Assembly: GCA_037975125.1 (NCBI GenBank)
Contig: JAJQOW010000227.1
Coordinates: 1-64,000 of the forward strand
DNA from: Latrodectus hesperus
Lineage: Eukaryota > Arthropoda > Arachnida > Araneae > Theridiidae
Length of the DNA: 64,000 bases
Direction of reading: 5' to 3'
Part shown: one piece after another, positions 14,100 to 43,530 of the stretch
How positions within the stretch are numbered: the stretch's first letter is position 1
Layout of the letters: each line of letters begins with the position of its first letter
Position numbers and translations under genes: made by a program
The notes under the pieces: model-generated
Told to the model about the DNA's origin: nothing
The model's input: only the letters and a program-made list of their open reading frames with translations
Databases searched by the model: none

Positions 14100-15036
14100 T
14101 CAGGATTATGAAATGTGTTTAGGGAATGGGTAGCAGAAAATATTATTGAGCCTGCTGATTCGGAGGAACTGACAAAGTATAAGGGTCATAATTTACCTCA
14201 TAGACCGGTCTTTAAAGAAACCTCTACCATTAAAATAAGACTGCGTCAGCGCGTGAGAGAAATTTAGTGTCTCAGAATGATTGTATTGAGAAAGGGCCAA
14301 ATAATTTAGAGTTGATTTCTAAACTGATCAACAGATTTCGGCAAGGAAAATTTGGGAAAATTTCGGATATCCGCAGAGCTTTTCAACAAATTAACGTTGC
14401 TCCCCCTGACAGGAAATTCCTACGGTTTTTATGTTGGGAGGGGGTGATCCGGAGAAATTGATTGTTTATTCCCATTGCTGTGTAGTTTTTGGAGTGAATG
14501 CCAACCCATTTTTACTCGCCGCGACTATCAGTTATCATTCAGAAAATGTAGATGACTCTAAAAAAGGTACAGCTTTAAAACTTAGAGATTCTATATATGT
14601 AGACAATTGTGTTGCGAGTGTGAACACAATGGAGGATTTAAATTCTTTCATCGTGGTATCTAAAGAATCAATGGCCTCTGCGCAATTTAACTTGAGGGGT
14701 TCGAAACATAACCAGCCAAGAAGGGAAGAAGAAATTTCAATTTTGAATATGCATGGGGATGATAATAAAAAAATTGTTTCAGTTTTAGGCCTTCAATGGA
14801 ATTTGTACAATGATACTTTGTCCTGTGAGGTAAAGAGGGAAAATTTCATTAGCGCCAAGTAAACGAAAAGTACTATCGATATTTAAAAAATTTTTGTCCC
14901 ATTGGGTTCACAAGTCCTGTTACTCATTGTTCCAAAATTAATACTACAGGAATATTAGAAGGAAAAAATAAATTGGGAAACGGTACTTCCGGATAATTTG
15001 AAAATACATTTCTAAAATGGGCCAATGAACTAATAT
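14100..15036 (+). pseudogene. BEL/Pao reverse transcriptase fragment
   Basis: Motifs in two frames joined near 14,440: ISDIRRAFQQINVAPPDRKF, then VVFGVNANPFLLAATISYH and RDSIYVDNCVAS. The catalytic YVDD motif reads YVDN. The thumb-like end contains NLRGSKHNQPR and VLGLQWNLYNDTLSCEV. The frame stops at 14,862; the remnant continues to KWANEL. The rest of pol is absent. Confidence 0.82.
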
Positions 15037-15821
15037 ATGTATGTAACGACCAATAAATATATGTATATAGATGCACTATTCAATCATTCAAATGAGCTTC
15101 ACAAATTAATTATTTAATTGTATGAATTTTTGGAATTCTGAAGGATTTTATGAAATGATTTTTTTTTCCAATTTGTTAGATTTTAATTTTCAGGTAACCT
15201 GTAAGAAAGTAGAGAAATGGGAAAAGACATTTTGTTCGAATTTATCCTCAATGGGTTTCTTAATGTGGAAACATTTTTTTATTAGATTAGTATTATTGGA
15301 ATTTATATATTATCATATCGTATATTTCACTTTGAATGTGAATAAATTTGCATTGTTCAGGTAATTATCTACTTATTAGTGCTTTACTTAAACTTTACAA
15401 AAGGGAATTACTATTAAGGGAAACTTCGTTATAATTATTGCTTCCAGCTTTTTGTCGGTTTAAGAGCGATACATGAGGTAAAGACAATATAAAAGCATCT
15501 TATTGTTTACATTAAGTATCATTAAAATCTTTCCTATTTTCAAGATACATAAATTATGAAGAGATGTAATTTAGGTATTCAAATAATATTTAAAATTCTT
15601 AAAATATATGATATATTTCCATTATTTTTAATATAGTAAGAAAAATATAGCAAATGTATGCTTATGAATATGCAAGTATTGGAAAAACTTTGCCAATGCA
15701 TCAATACTGTGAATCAATTTCAAAATTTGAATGACATAATAAACTTTTTTGATCAAATGGATCACCAACAATGATTTATGGGTATGATTATAATATAATC
15801 ATGTCCATAAATCAGCTCTAT

Positions 15822-15846
15822 TGAACAACGGACGGTGGATGCTGCA
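15822..15846. repeat. isolated copy of the 25-base minisatellite core
   Basis: TGAACAACGGACGGTGGATG followed by CTGC differs from the minisatellite consensus at about two positions. No neighbouring tandem units are present. Confidence 0.7.
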
Positions 15847-15947
15847 TTTCTATTTTTTCGATGGGTATTGGTAAGTTTTAATTATATCACTTGTGATACA
15901 TTGATATTTTCCCTTATCTCAAAAACGTCCTCCCGTAAAATAATTAC

Positions 15948-16139
15948 GTGATCGAAATACCTTACAGCAGATTTAGACTGTTAAGCAATCCACAACGTGT
16001 TGTCAGACAGTGTTTTATACCGAATACCCTAGACAGAGCCGGATCTTATACCTATAGAAATGAAGGTTTTGAAGAATGCGTAACTAAAATCAAATATGCT
16101 TGCAATGTTGCACCACAATATCAATTTTGCTTCGTGTAA
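15948..16139 (+). other. unrecognised 63-residue frame
   Basis: Contains four cysteines and a less AT-biased composition: VVRQCFIPNTLDRAGSYTYR then ECVTKIKYACNVAPQYQFCF. No splice context or family was recognised; it may be a relic. Confidence 0.2.
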
Positions 16140-18282
16140 GCTTTTGTTTTACACTTTCTTTTCAAGTGAAATGTCTCTCATCCCTTCCCATGTTATTTTC
16201 ACACTTTCAGGTGAAGAAAGCGTTTCCTAAGTCACACCACAGTTTCTCTCACTAAAATATAATATTTACATTCACTGAAACCAATAAAGGCGATATTCAT
16301 ACTACTACAAAATAAACTCGGAATGCCATTTTCGATAAATCCCCACTTTGGGCAACAATTCTTGTTGCATGTGATAAATCAGCAATTGTCTTGCTATGAA
16401 CTTTCGCAACAACTTTGACTGGAACACTCAGATAGAAAATAATTGCACACACAAGAGCGTCTAGTTTTTTTAGAAATTTCCTTCGTTTGCTTTTTTCTTA
16501 TGGATTATATACCTCCTCTTAGTTTGTTGTACCATCCATAAACCCACTATACTTTGACATTTTTTTCTGAAATCCTATTAAACAACTTTACAGTTTGTCT
16601 TGTTGTTTCCTTATAAGCATAATCGTTTAAAGTTTATTTGAATATATGACTGAGAAGATTCCTTTTTTCAATCTGCTTCATAAAATTTCTTTTACAACGA
16701 ATGCCTTGCTCATAGTGTTCTATAAATGATGTCTCTACTTTCTAAACTTTTTAATTATGCAAAATACATAATATATACTCTTCTTTGTTATCTTTAGCTC
16801 TTTAGTTTTACTTTGGAAGTACTGTAAGTCTACAATTTTTAATCTTTTATATGTACTTATGGATTTTCAATGTACTTTTCAAATTGAAAAAGGAAAAAAA
16901 CGGGTGTTACCAGTGTAAAATTTTGGAATTATTTCATTGTAAACTAATCTGTGAGCTCATTCAATCATGCTTTACTTATTTTGATCTGTTATAAATGTTT
17001 CATTCGCTTATAGTTTCTTAATATCTTAATTTTTAAAAGTATTTGGTAATAAGGTAATAGAAATTTGTATATATCAGCTTAAAATTACCCAATAATTGAA
17101 CACGCATTGCCTGATTATCCATCATGTATGCTGTCTTATTTTCTTTTGTCACTTCAAAGAAATAACATTTTAATATACAAAGTTTGAACTTGATTCCAAT
17201 CATTTAATGAGTTCAGGGTTATTTTTGTTTTCTGTAATATTACACATTCTAGCTAAAAAAAACTTAAATTATTTTTTTACATGCTGAACGAGAAATCGAA
17301 AGTAAATATTTATTTATAAATATTCTAAAGGAAGAGCAATGTAATATTTGTAGTTTCGTGTTATTCAAATAACTTTTTTTGATCAACAGAAATCATATAC
17401 ATATAATAATATGCAGTTGAGTGATTTAGAATTAAAAACCGAAATGCATTGTGTGCTAAAATTTTGCTCTCGCTAGGCCAGAAACAGTTCCTGAAACCGT
17501 TAAGCAAATGAAAGTACTTAACAAAGGCAAATGTTTTTGTGAGTCTACAGTTTGAGATGGCATTGGACTTCATAGAAGGGGGCTGGTATTTGACGTAGAT
17601 TCTTAATCCTGTTCAAAAAGGAAGTATTGTGAATGGTCAAAAGGTAACATTATCTGGGCGATCTTGTAATCAAATTGGTGAATCTCATGTATAAAGAAAG
17701 TAGCATAAATTAAAAAGCATTTTGAGAATATTGCATTTCAAATTCTCACAACAATTTATAGCTTGGACAAGTTTGCTCCAGAAGAAGCTAACGAACTAAT
17801 GCATACAAGAATTCACTAATTTTGTGAATAGAAACAGTTTGTTCAAAATGATATCAATTTCTGTAAGTTTTTAGGTGATGAAATTTGATGCCTTATTTTG
17901 ATCCCCTTGCATAGTGCTTGGAAATACACTGATTCTTTCATATCGAAGAAATCGGACTGCTGGAAATATGACTAATATTATTTTTTCGATCACAATGGTC
18001 TTATCTACCAACATACAGATCCTCCAAAAACTATTTAAAATGATAAATTTAATAATAACACATATCAAGAAAGTTTTAAGAAATGATCGGATATATTTAC
18101 ACGAACAATTCAGTTATTTATCAGTAAATGCAATATTAAATCAGGCTACCTTCTCCTTACGGTTTCATATTTCGCAATATGCCATTGCTCAGTGATTTCC
18201 ATCTTTTGAAGAAATAGCTCTTCGCCAAAAAATTTCACACAGATTCTAATGTTATTTCATTTTCTAATATTATTATAATCCA

Positions 18283-18505
18283 GGGTCCGAGGTAGGCAAG
18301 TGGTTAGGTTTCGATTCCCAAAACTGCCAAGACCCACTGAGTTCATGCGATATACGTGTTCTTTAAGTCCGTGGAATCGAAAGTTCTGTGGTCGGTCTTT
18401 AAGCAGGAACCATAGGTACAATGGTCTGGAGAAAATTTCCTCCTCCTTCAAATTAATGTAATAGGGAGTGGATTCTCTGGTGGTGCTATCTATCGGAGGG
18501 GTGAG
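18283..18505 (+). repeat. tRNA-derived SINE, family 1, copy 3 (truncated)
   Basis: The head is internally deleted: box A and box B are brought together. The body is present up to GCTATCTATCGGAGG; the 3' part is missing. Confidence 0.82.
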
Positions 18506-20529
18506 CACCGAATTCACGAGAAAGATGGATGTCTTTTTCCTACGCACTTTTAAATTCCCTTTTAAATCGCTTAAAATTGCCGATTAACACCGGAACTTTT
18601 AGAAAATTTGTGAAACTAGGGATTACCCACCTATTGAAGAAATTTCAAGATATTTCATTCACAAACATCAGAGATATCAATGTTTTTGTCGAATTACCTG
18701 AATAATATTCAATTTAGTGTTCCTTTGACGCGAACAAAGCAACCAGTGAAGAAGCCCTAGCAACGAACTATAGTGAATGCTGTTTTGTGATTAATTAAAC
18801 AACTTTAGCCACTTGTTTCAACAAATCTCCTGAGTTATTCTTTTAAAAACATTCTTATCAACTTTCTACGTCACTAATGTGCTATTTGGATTTAGAGAAG
18901 TTTATTATTTCATTAAATACATTGGATAAGTCAAAAATTTTCCATATAAACTTTTCTCCATCATCAAATTAAAATTAATTAAACATGAGCGGCTAAATAA
19001 CAAGGTATGTGCCCAGATGTCATTTTGCTTCGTTCGGTACATTGATTCAGTGCATTTTGGTATTTAGATCGTGTTGATTGGATGATTAGATCCGAAGTTA
19101 TAAACCTATTAATTAAAGCAAAAATTCCATGTTTTTAAGTAACTGTTCGGAAAACTTTTACTCCCTTTTTAATTACAGTCCAATAACTTCGGTCCTGGTA
19201 GTCCTATCAACCTAGAATAAATTTTAAATTGAAGTGGACATTTTAACGTTACTAAAAATATATCATTTATTATTATATGTTCAACAGTTAACTTTACATG
19301 ACTTTCCAAACTATCATTTCAAATGTACTTATTTGTGTTTTTTAGTATGTTTTTTACTGCATCTTCCATTTTAAAACTATTAACATTATATTATTATATT
19401 CAATCCACTCCAATCTTTTTATATTTATTCAGAGCAGATTCCTGTGACTTAAATTATGTTTTACTTTTTAAAAATCATTCAATTGTTAATAAAATATGGA
19501 CTAATTAGTGTTATAAAATTTTATATTTTTTCACTATTTTCTCCTATGGTTCTTCATTCCTCCCCAATGTATTTGCATTGTTGCATTGATACTGTACATT
19601 TTTAAGTCCCACTTCCGTTTCCTGACATGTCCACCTGTTCAAGTTTACCTTAACCCTTTGAGCACCAAATTCCCCGCACTTAATTAAATTAATTCAATAT
19701 TAATCAGCGTTTGTCTCAGCTCCTAATTGTTGTAGCGACCTGGGACTAACCTCTATGTTTCATATTTTTAAATGCGCTTCTAACGAGCTCATTTAGAAAG
19801 CATAATTTCAATTTAACATATTATTCAAGTTATTAGTCCACTTTTTGTACTTAATCCTAGCTAAGCCTAAGTCCTGGGCCAAAACTTTTTCCACCATTCT
19901 CATTTTGATTGTAAAATTTTAGCAGTAATAGTTAAACATAAATTAGAAACTAATTTTTTTTATATATTTTTTATTTTTTACTTATTATTTTATTTTATTC
20001 ATTTTAAATTACAATATTTTAAATTTAAATTTTTTTAGAGATTATACTTTTGAAAGTTAATTTCTCATGTGTACCTGGCTAAGGCTTCTAAGTCTTTTTA
20101 AGGTTTTTATACCTACAGGTTTTGAATATGTACCACGTTAACTTCAAGGAACTTAGAAAGTAAAACAAATTATTGTTTTTATTTCTATTAATAGCTTTAA
20201 TTCTACTAAATTGGATGTTATGTTCAAGTTAAATCCCATTCTTATATCATAGTATTTTATATATATAATTTTATGTAATAAAATAGTACATTAACTAACT
20301 GCAGCAATACGAATTCTAATTTTATCTTTATTTTAACTTAAATTTTTTTATTTATATCAGTTTTATTCTTCTACTCATAATTAACTAGCTCAATATGCAA
20401 TTTTAGATATTGGCATATATCGCAGTAAAAATGCATGTCATGGGGGAGAATATAACCATTGGACCAAAAAAAGGGAAATTTTTTAAGAGGGGGAAATAAA
20501 TAGAAAAAGACCTTATTTCATTTCTTAAT

Positions 20530-20985
20530 TTTTTTTATATATTTATTTATTTTATCTTTATTTATTCATTTTATTTTTACTTTTTTTTCTCCTTAGACAA
20601 GCGATTTTTAGCTCTAAGCTAAATTGGCGACCCCCAACAAATTAAATCCACCTTTATATACTTAACTTCATTTCAATTTTATTTTAATTATTTTTCTCCA
20701 TTTATTTATTTATTTATTTTTCCCTAACTTTTTGTAATTAAATTATATTTAATTACAATTTTGTAATTAATTTATATATTTATTTATTTTATCTTTGTTT
20801 ATTTATTTTTTTATTTTATTTTTACTTTTTTTTCTCCTTAGACAAGCGATTTTTAGCTCTAAGCTAAATTGGCGACCCCCAACAAATTAAATCCACCTTT
20901 ATATACATAACTACATTTCAATTTTATTTTAATTATTTATCTCCATTTATTTATTTATTTATTCCCTAACTTTTTGTAATTAAAT
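20530..20985. repeat. 245-base tandem duplication upstream of LINE
   Basis: Two copies, 245 bases apart, share CCTTAGACAAGCGATTTTTA, AAATTGGCGACCCCCAACAA and ATTAAATCCACCTTTATATA. They precede the LINE ORF1 by about 400 bases and could be promoter monomers of that LINE. Confidence 0.75.
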
Positions 20986-21375
20986 TACTCTTGCAAAATT
21001 TTACAATATCCGCCATCTGTGGAAAAACATTCACAGAATTTTACCTTATTGTCGCAAGGTGTCTTCTCCATCATAATGGTCCATATATAATTCTTTCTGT
21101 TACTTATTTATTATTTTCATTATTTATTTATTATAATTTATTTATTATTATTATTTATTTATTATTATCATTATTTTTCTTATTATCTCACCGGGATCTG
21201 CCCCACAACCTGTATATCGAGTGCATGGATTGGTGTGCGGGATGGGAAAGGTGGCATCTGAGTCACTTCCGCTTTATCATTGTGCTCTATTACACTTTAG
21301 AAACACTTACTTCAAGGAACTTGTATCATACAATTGCAAATTAACCACTTAGTAAATATATTACAACAAGTCATA

Positions 21376-22560
21376 ATGGAAAACATTAACTCATTTAGAC
21401 CTAGACTTTTAAATTCTTCACCAAACCTATCAGATCTGGAAGGCCTTAATTACAACATCAATGATTCCAGCTCAAGCTCAATCACAGGAAAACTAGTGTC
21501 ATCGCTGAAAGACAATCACAAGTTAAAACGGACTTTGCACAACCCAATTAAACATCCCACACATTAACTCTTATCAATACAACATAATCCTTTCAAAAAA
21601 AAAAAGAAGAAATTTTCATCTCCCCAGAGTCATTAGGCACACTGCGTTAGAAATATTAGACGAATTGTCAACCATAAAAAACTCCAATTTACTATTAAAA
21701 AACAAGCGATTCTAAGAATGACCTGCAAAATGCCATTCAGGAAATTAGCCATTTGACCACAGTTATTATTCCCAAATTAACAAATGAAATCGTATAATTA
21801 AAAACCTCCATTCAAATTCCCAAAGAATTGCTGCAAAAACCTATAATAGCTGACAAACCTGCTAAAACATACAGTGAAGCCCTCCGAACCAAACCATCAA
21901 TAATAATTGAAAAAACGGGAAAAAAAGTCATGGAATCCCTTAATGCTTTGAAGACAGCAATCAGACCTAAAGGGATATACAACAGGCCAAAATACATTGA
22001 AATCAAATGCAGATCACATGAAGACTGCACCAAACTTAAAGAAATTTTGATGAATATAAAGATGAAAGTCAACGAAAAAGCTCCTCAAACTAGTAAGGTC
22101 ATAGTTTTAAACCTCCCAGAGAATACATCGGAAGAAAACTTACTTAAAGCAATAAAAGAGGACCTGCAAGTCACCAATCTTGATCCGGAAATTAAACTTA
22201 CTGAAATACGGAAAAAATTAAGTAAACACAATCTTTGGAATTATATAGTCGATATGCCTAGATTCCTATCAACACGATTTCTCAAAAACCGGAGAAACTT
22301 CCTGAGACTCAAAAGCTACAGAATAGATCGATTGCTAATAAACAGAAGATGCCGAAATTGCCAGAATTGCCGAATTGCTCACACAGATTAATTTACTATG
22401 GACGCTGTGTTGAAAAGCATATAATGCAAGACTGCAATGCACAAAAACCTTTCTGCATAAACTGCCACTCAGAGAATTAAAAAGGAGAAAATTTCAGAGT
22501 TAACCACCCAGCATACAATAATCGCTGCCCAACTTTTCAAAAAGTTCAACGTTTAAACAC
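21376..22560 (+). pseudogene. LINE ORF1 (nucleic-acid-binding) pseudogene
   Basis: Begins MENINSFRPRLLNSSPNLSD. After several shifts it has a long open stretch (21,828-22,391) with KTYSEALRTKPSIIIEKTGK and SKVIVLNLPENTSEENLLKA. Zinc-knuckle remnants follow in two frames: CRNCQNC, then RCVEKHIMQDCNAQKPFCIN and NHPAYNNRCPTFQKVQRLN. This is typical of LINE Gag-like ORF1. Confidence 0.75.
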
Positions 22561-22569
22561 AGCTAATTA

Positions 22570-23051
22570 TTAACACTAATCATACTAACACTTATTAGAT
22601 ACCTAGTTTACCATAGCGGGTCAAATGACCCGAAATTTACTTTTCCTACTTTTATGTATGAAATATGGATGTTGGAAAGGAAATAAAAATACAATGATAA
22701 TAAAATATGTATTATAATTATATGAAATAGTATTTTTACAATTTCTATTTCTATTTCATATATTATTCCACAAAAAAGAAAGTTTCAAATTATTTGCTCC
22801 ATATTCAGCTCGTGCATATAAAATTGCAATAAATGCAGCAAGTTTTTCTTGAGATAAACTCCAATCGGATCCAATCAAACACTCTGTTTGCTTCTTCTAT
22901 TGTGCATGTTCTTATATGGTTCATAATACGGTGGTCAATTATCAATGAAAATGCAGTACTAACTTTACCTTTTATTATATGACGTTTAGTATATCCTGTT
23001 GGGCCTACTTCTTGCCTGAAAATGTTAAGAAGTGGTGGTCTTCCTGATTAA
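22570..23051 (-). mobile_element. piggyBac-like transposase N-terminal fragment
   Basis: The minus strand reads RPPLLNIFRQEVGPTGYTKR, later TIEEANRVFDWI, and in a shifted frame SLSQEKLAAFIAILYARAEY, which matches the N-terminal part of piggyBac transposases (WxLTxEELxAFIAILYARG). A terminal-type hairpin GCGGGTCAAATGACCCG is at 22,616-22,632. TTAA occurs at both edges, at 22,570 and 23,048, but without matching inverted repeats. The rest of the transposase is missing. The fragment lies where the LINE lost its endonuclease and RT. Confidence 0.7.
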
Positions 23052-23079
23052 CACAGGTAAACGCCCTATAGGAATCAAA

Positions 23080-23490
23080 GTGATAATCAACAAAAATTCA
23101 ACCTTACAGCCTACTCCCAACCACCCCAACTACTACACAGACGGGTCAAAATTAGATGAATCAACTGGAGCAAGTTTTGTTTTACTAATCAATGACAGCA
23201 TCATCACGACAAGTAAATTCTTACTAAATCCAAGAAATACAGTACTCCAGGCTGAGGCTTTTGCCATCCTTGAAGCCATAAAGCACGCCTTAAACTCCAA
23301 ATACCCAAAATCAACAATCTGGACAGACAGCCAATCTATTCTTATAGACATCAACAACCCCTTACATCGTTCCACTTTTATTCAACTAATTCAATCACTG
23401 ATAACCGATGCAGAAAATTCATGTAAATTCACCCTCATCTGGACCAGAGCTCAGATAGGCATCCAAGGCAATGAGTTAGCTATATGAATC
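23080..23490 (+). pseudogene. LINE RNase H domain
   Basis: NYYTDGSKLDESTGASFVLL carries the first catalytic Asp. LQAEAFAILEAIKHALNSKY carries the Glu and IWTDSQSILIDINN the second Asp. The end IWTRAQIGIQGNELAI resembles the GIxGNExAD motif of LINE RNases H, where the His of the usual W-x-x-x-H is not present. A stop follows at 23,487. Confidence 0.85.
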
Positions 23491-23499
23491 TATATGAAT

Positions 23500-24020
23500 G
23501 AGTTAGCTATGTGAAAGAATCAACCATACTTCCTAAAGATGAACAATATCACCTCGCATGGTCCCAAGCATCCATAAAACACAACCTTAAATCTCAAAAA
23601 TTAGCCTCATGGTAAATCGCATGGACAATAGCACAACGAGGAAGAACAACTAACAAAATAATTCCAAAAGTCTCCGAGTCACAGATACTGGATAACACGT
23701 ATGTAAATTACTTCATAACAGAACATGGTCCATTCGGAACTTACTTTAAAAAAATAATTTACCCTCTGTCTCAGTGGCAAAGAAGGCAATTCTTACCACT
23801 ACATTACAGAATGCAGCTACACCGCACATTATCATCTCAAATGTCCTCAAAACCTTAACTACACCGATTTTCTTCGATTCCGTCTTCGTTCATTTCCCCA
23901 CAAGAAAAAATTAACACTAATCCCTAAGCTTCTTACAGAAAAAGATCTCGATCTGTGCAAGGAAAAGAATCCTCCTTCTAGCAGCTCACTAGACGATTCA
24001 TCACACTCAGACTTTTAACC
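23500..24020 (+). pseudogene. LINE ORF2 C-terminal tail
   Basis: Broken frames after the RNase H: EQYHLAWSQASIKHNLKSQK, then YVNYFITEHGPFGTYFKKI, consistent with the region following RNase H in such LINEs. Stops are frequent. A terminal AAATAAAG lies near 24,048. Confidence 0.55.
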
Positions 24021-24122
24021 TCCTATGTTTAAGCAGACATTTGAAAAATAAAGTAATATGTATCACACTATTTTTGTAATACTGATTCTAAAAATCGGGA
24101 AATATGGATGCATTTTCATTTT

Positions 24123-24128
24123 TTTAAT
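24123..24128 (-). promoter_or_regulatory. possible poly(A) signal of NRF-6-like gene
   Basis: ATTAAA on the minus strand, about 160 bases past the stop codon. It is the only candidate seen in the first 200 bases. AT-rich DNA gives such hexamers by chance, so this is weak. Confidence 0.25.
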
Positions 24129-24286
24129 TGTTCTCCCTTTTTCCTCTTTTACAATTTTTAAATGAAAAATAACTTCTTTTTCTTCAATTCATTCAGCAAA
24201 TTTATAAATATAAATGCATCTGCATTAATACATTACTATATATTATTGTATTTCAAAAACAAAGTGACATGATAAAAAATATTCAT

Positions 24287-42284
<17,998 letters not shown>

Positions 42285-42632
42285 CTAAAAATTATACAAA
42301 TGCAAAGAAAGAGAGACACTTTAATTCCATATAGCAAAAGTAGTTAAATTCATATTCATTAAGTAATGACAAATTTAATATGTAATACATGCTCTTTATT
42401 AATATATCATATACTTTATGTTTATTATAATAAAAAAATCTAATCTGTATATATATCACTCATTTCTTATGAAAATGTTCTATGTACTTAAGATTTCAAT
42501 TTGTCATTTTTATAGTTTTAAAAATTACACATTTTTGTACCTTCACTTAAACTACATTTTCATAGACGGACAGTTCGTTAGAATTTAAGAAATGTTTTAA
42601 TAGCTGGTTTATCAAAATAATAATTAGTTGTT

Positions 42633-42885
42633 GTTATCAGCTAGGCTAGCATTATGGGGTGCGCTGCTCCATATTTAGATATGGAGTCCGACTTACTCAA
42701 TACACACATGCCATAGGTACCCGTTTATAACGTAGGCAACTATTCACAACACATTCATACAAGGAAAGAACATAGTCAGGATAGAGAGAAAGTACATCCC
42801 TGCCCGAACCGGGATTCGAACCAAGGACTTCCCTTTCAACAGTCAAGCACGTTTACCACTAGTCAAGTTGGGCGGTTAGTTAATA
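42633..42885 (-). repeat. tRNA-derived SINE, family 2, copy 2
   Basis: Minus-strand match to the 5,021 element. It has a head with GGTTCGAATCCCGG and a body with ACGGGTACCTATGGCATGTG. It lies about 350 bases upstream of exon 1 of the acyltransferase gene, within the preceding intron if the gene continues. Confidence 0.82.
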
Positions 42886-42928
42886 ATTTTAGCTTATTAG
42901 TTAATAATATTTATCAAAATAATAATAC

Positions 42929-43530
42929 TTATCTCAAAATAAAAACTATGAATAACTTCCAATGACCTGTGGTATATGAAACACACTGCAGGTGGACCTT
43001 ACTATGAATGCTGATAAAATCATTCAGTCCACCATTATCAGGGTCCCATGTGGGCACAACAGTTGTGTATCTCTTAATCAGGGACCAGAGTGCACCAACT
43101 ACAACTCCTTTCAGGTTTCTCCCATCATACATTAGCCTAAGCAGATTTAGATAGAATTGACTTTTTTAACAGCCTTTTTCCCTTTGAAGTTTTTGAAGAT
43201 TCTTGAGCTCACATGAGCTAGTTCAGTCTGTTAAATCATCATGAAGAATAAGGCAACAACAACAATAATTCATTTTCACGTAAATACTTGGCCACTTACT
43301 AGCTTTCAAAATATTCGTGTAAAACAACAAAAAACCTTCAGATGCTTTTTTATGTTATCTATTTTAAATCTTCAAAAGATTTTTTATGTTATTTACTTTA
43401 AATCTTCAGATGCTTTTTTATGTTATCTATTTTATAAGTTTTTGATCTTGGATCCAAATTGTTCAACAGAGTGTCAGGCTTCCTCTGCAGTTCTTACTGT
43501 TACATTTGCTTTTGGGTTAATGTCTTGAGA
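42929..43530 (-). other. coding-like unrecognised minus-strand stretch
   Basis: GC content is above the surroundings. A 67-residue frame reads MYDGRNLKGVVVGALWSLIK then VVPTWDPDNGGLNDFISIHS. Upstream pieces include FKGKKAVKKVNSI and, near 43,500, FSQDINPKANVTVRTAEEA. It may be a decayed transposase or an exon of an unknown gene. It does not match the acyltransferase family. Confidence 0.3.
43335..43440. repeat. 34-base tandem repeat, three units
   Basis: Three units of CTTCAGATGCTTTTTTATGT plus TATCTATTTT, near 43,335, 43,368 and 43,403; the middle unit is the most diverged. Confidence 0.8.

Larger units (their letters stand above)
11256..15036 (+). mobile_element. BEL/Pao LTR retrotransposon, 3' truncated
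   Basis: The order is probable 5' LTR, primer site, gag, protease and part of reverse transcriptase, all plus strand. The match ends near 15,036 (KWANEL), before RNase H and integrase, and no 3' LTR was found. Many stops and frameshifts are present. It lies about 9 kb downstream of the acyltransferase gene's end. Confidence 0.88.
15040..20520. other. mostly featureless stretch
   Basis: Besides the core copy at 15,822, the 15,948 frame and the SINE at 18,283, no feature was recognised. The part from about 19,600 may include the 5' region of the LINE that starts at 20,530 or later. Confidence 0.4.
21376..24020 (+). mobile_element. LINE with RNase H (I or R1-like), internally deleted
   Basis: Order: ORF1 remnant (21,376-22,560), a foreign piggyBac fragment (22,570-23,050), RNase H (23,080-23,490) and the C-terminal tail (to about 24,000). 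No endonuclease or RT sequence is present, so about 2-3 kb of ORF2 is missing. It ends about 260 bases beyond the stop codon of the acyltransferase gene. Confidence 0.8.

Noticed and set aside
43335..43440. Possible minus-strand exon in a Phe-rich plus-strand frame
   Set aside because: The area is a 34-base tandem repeat.
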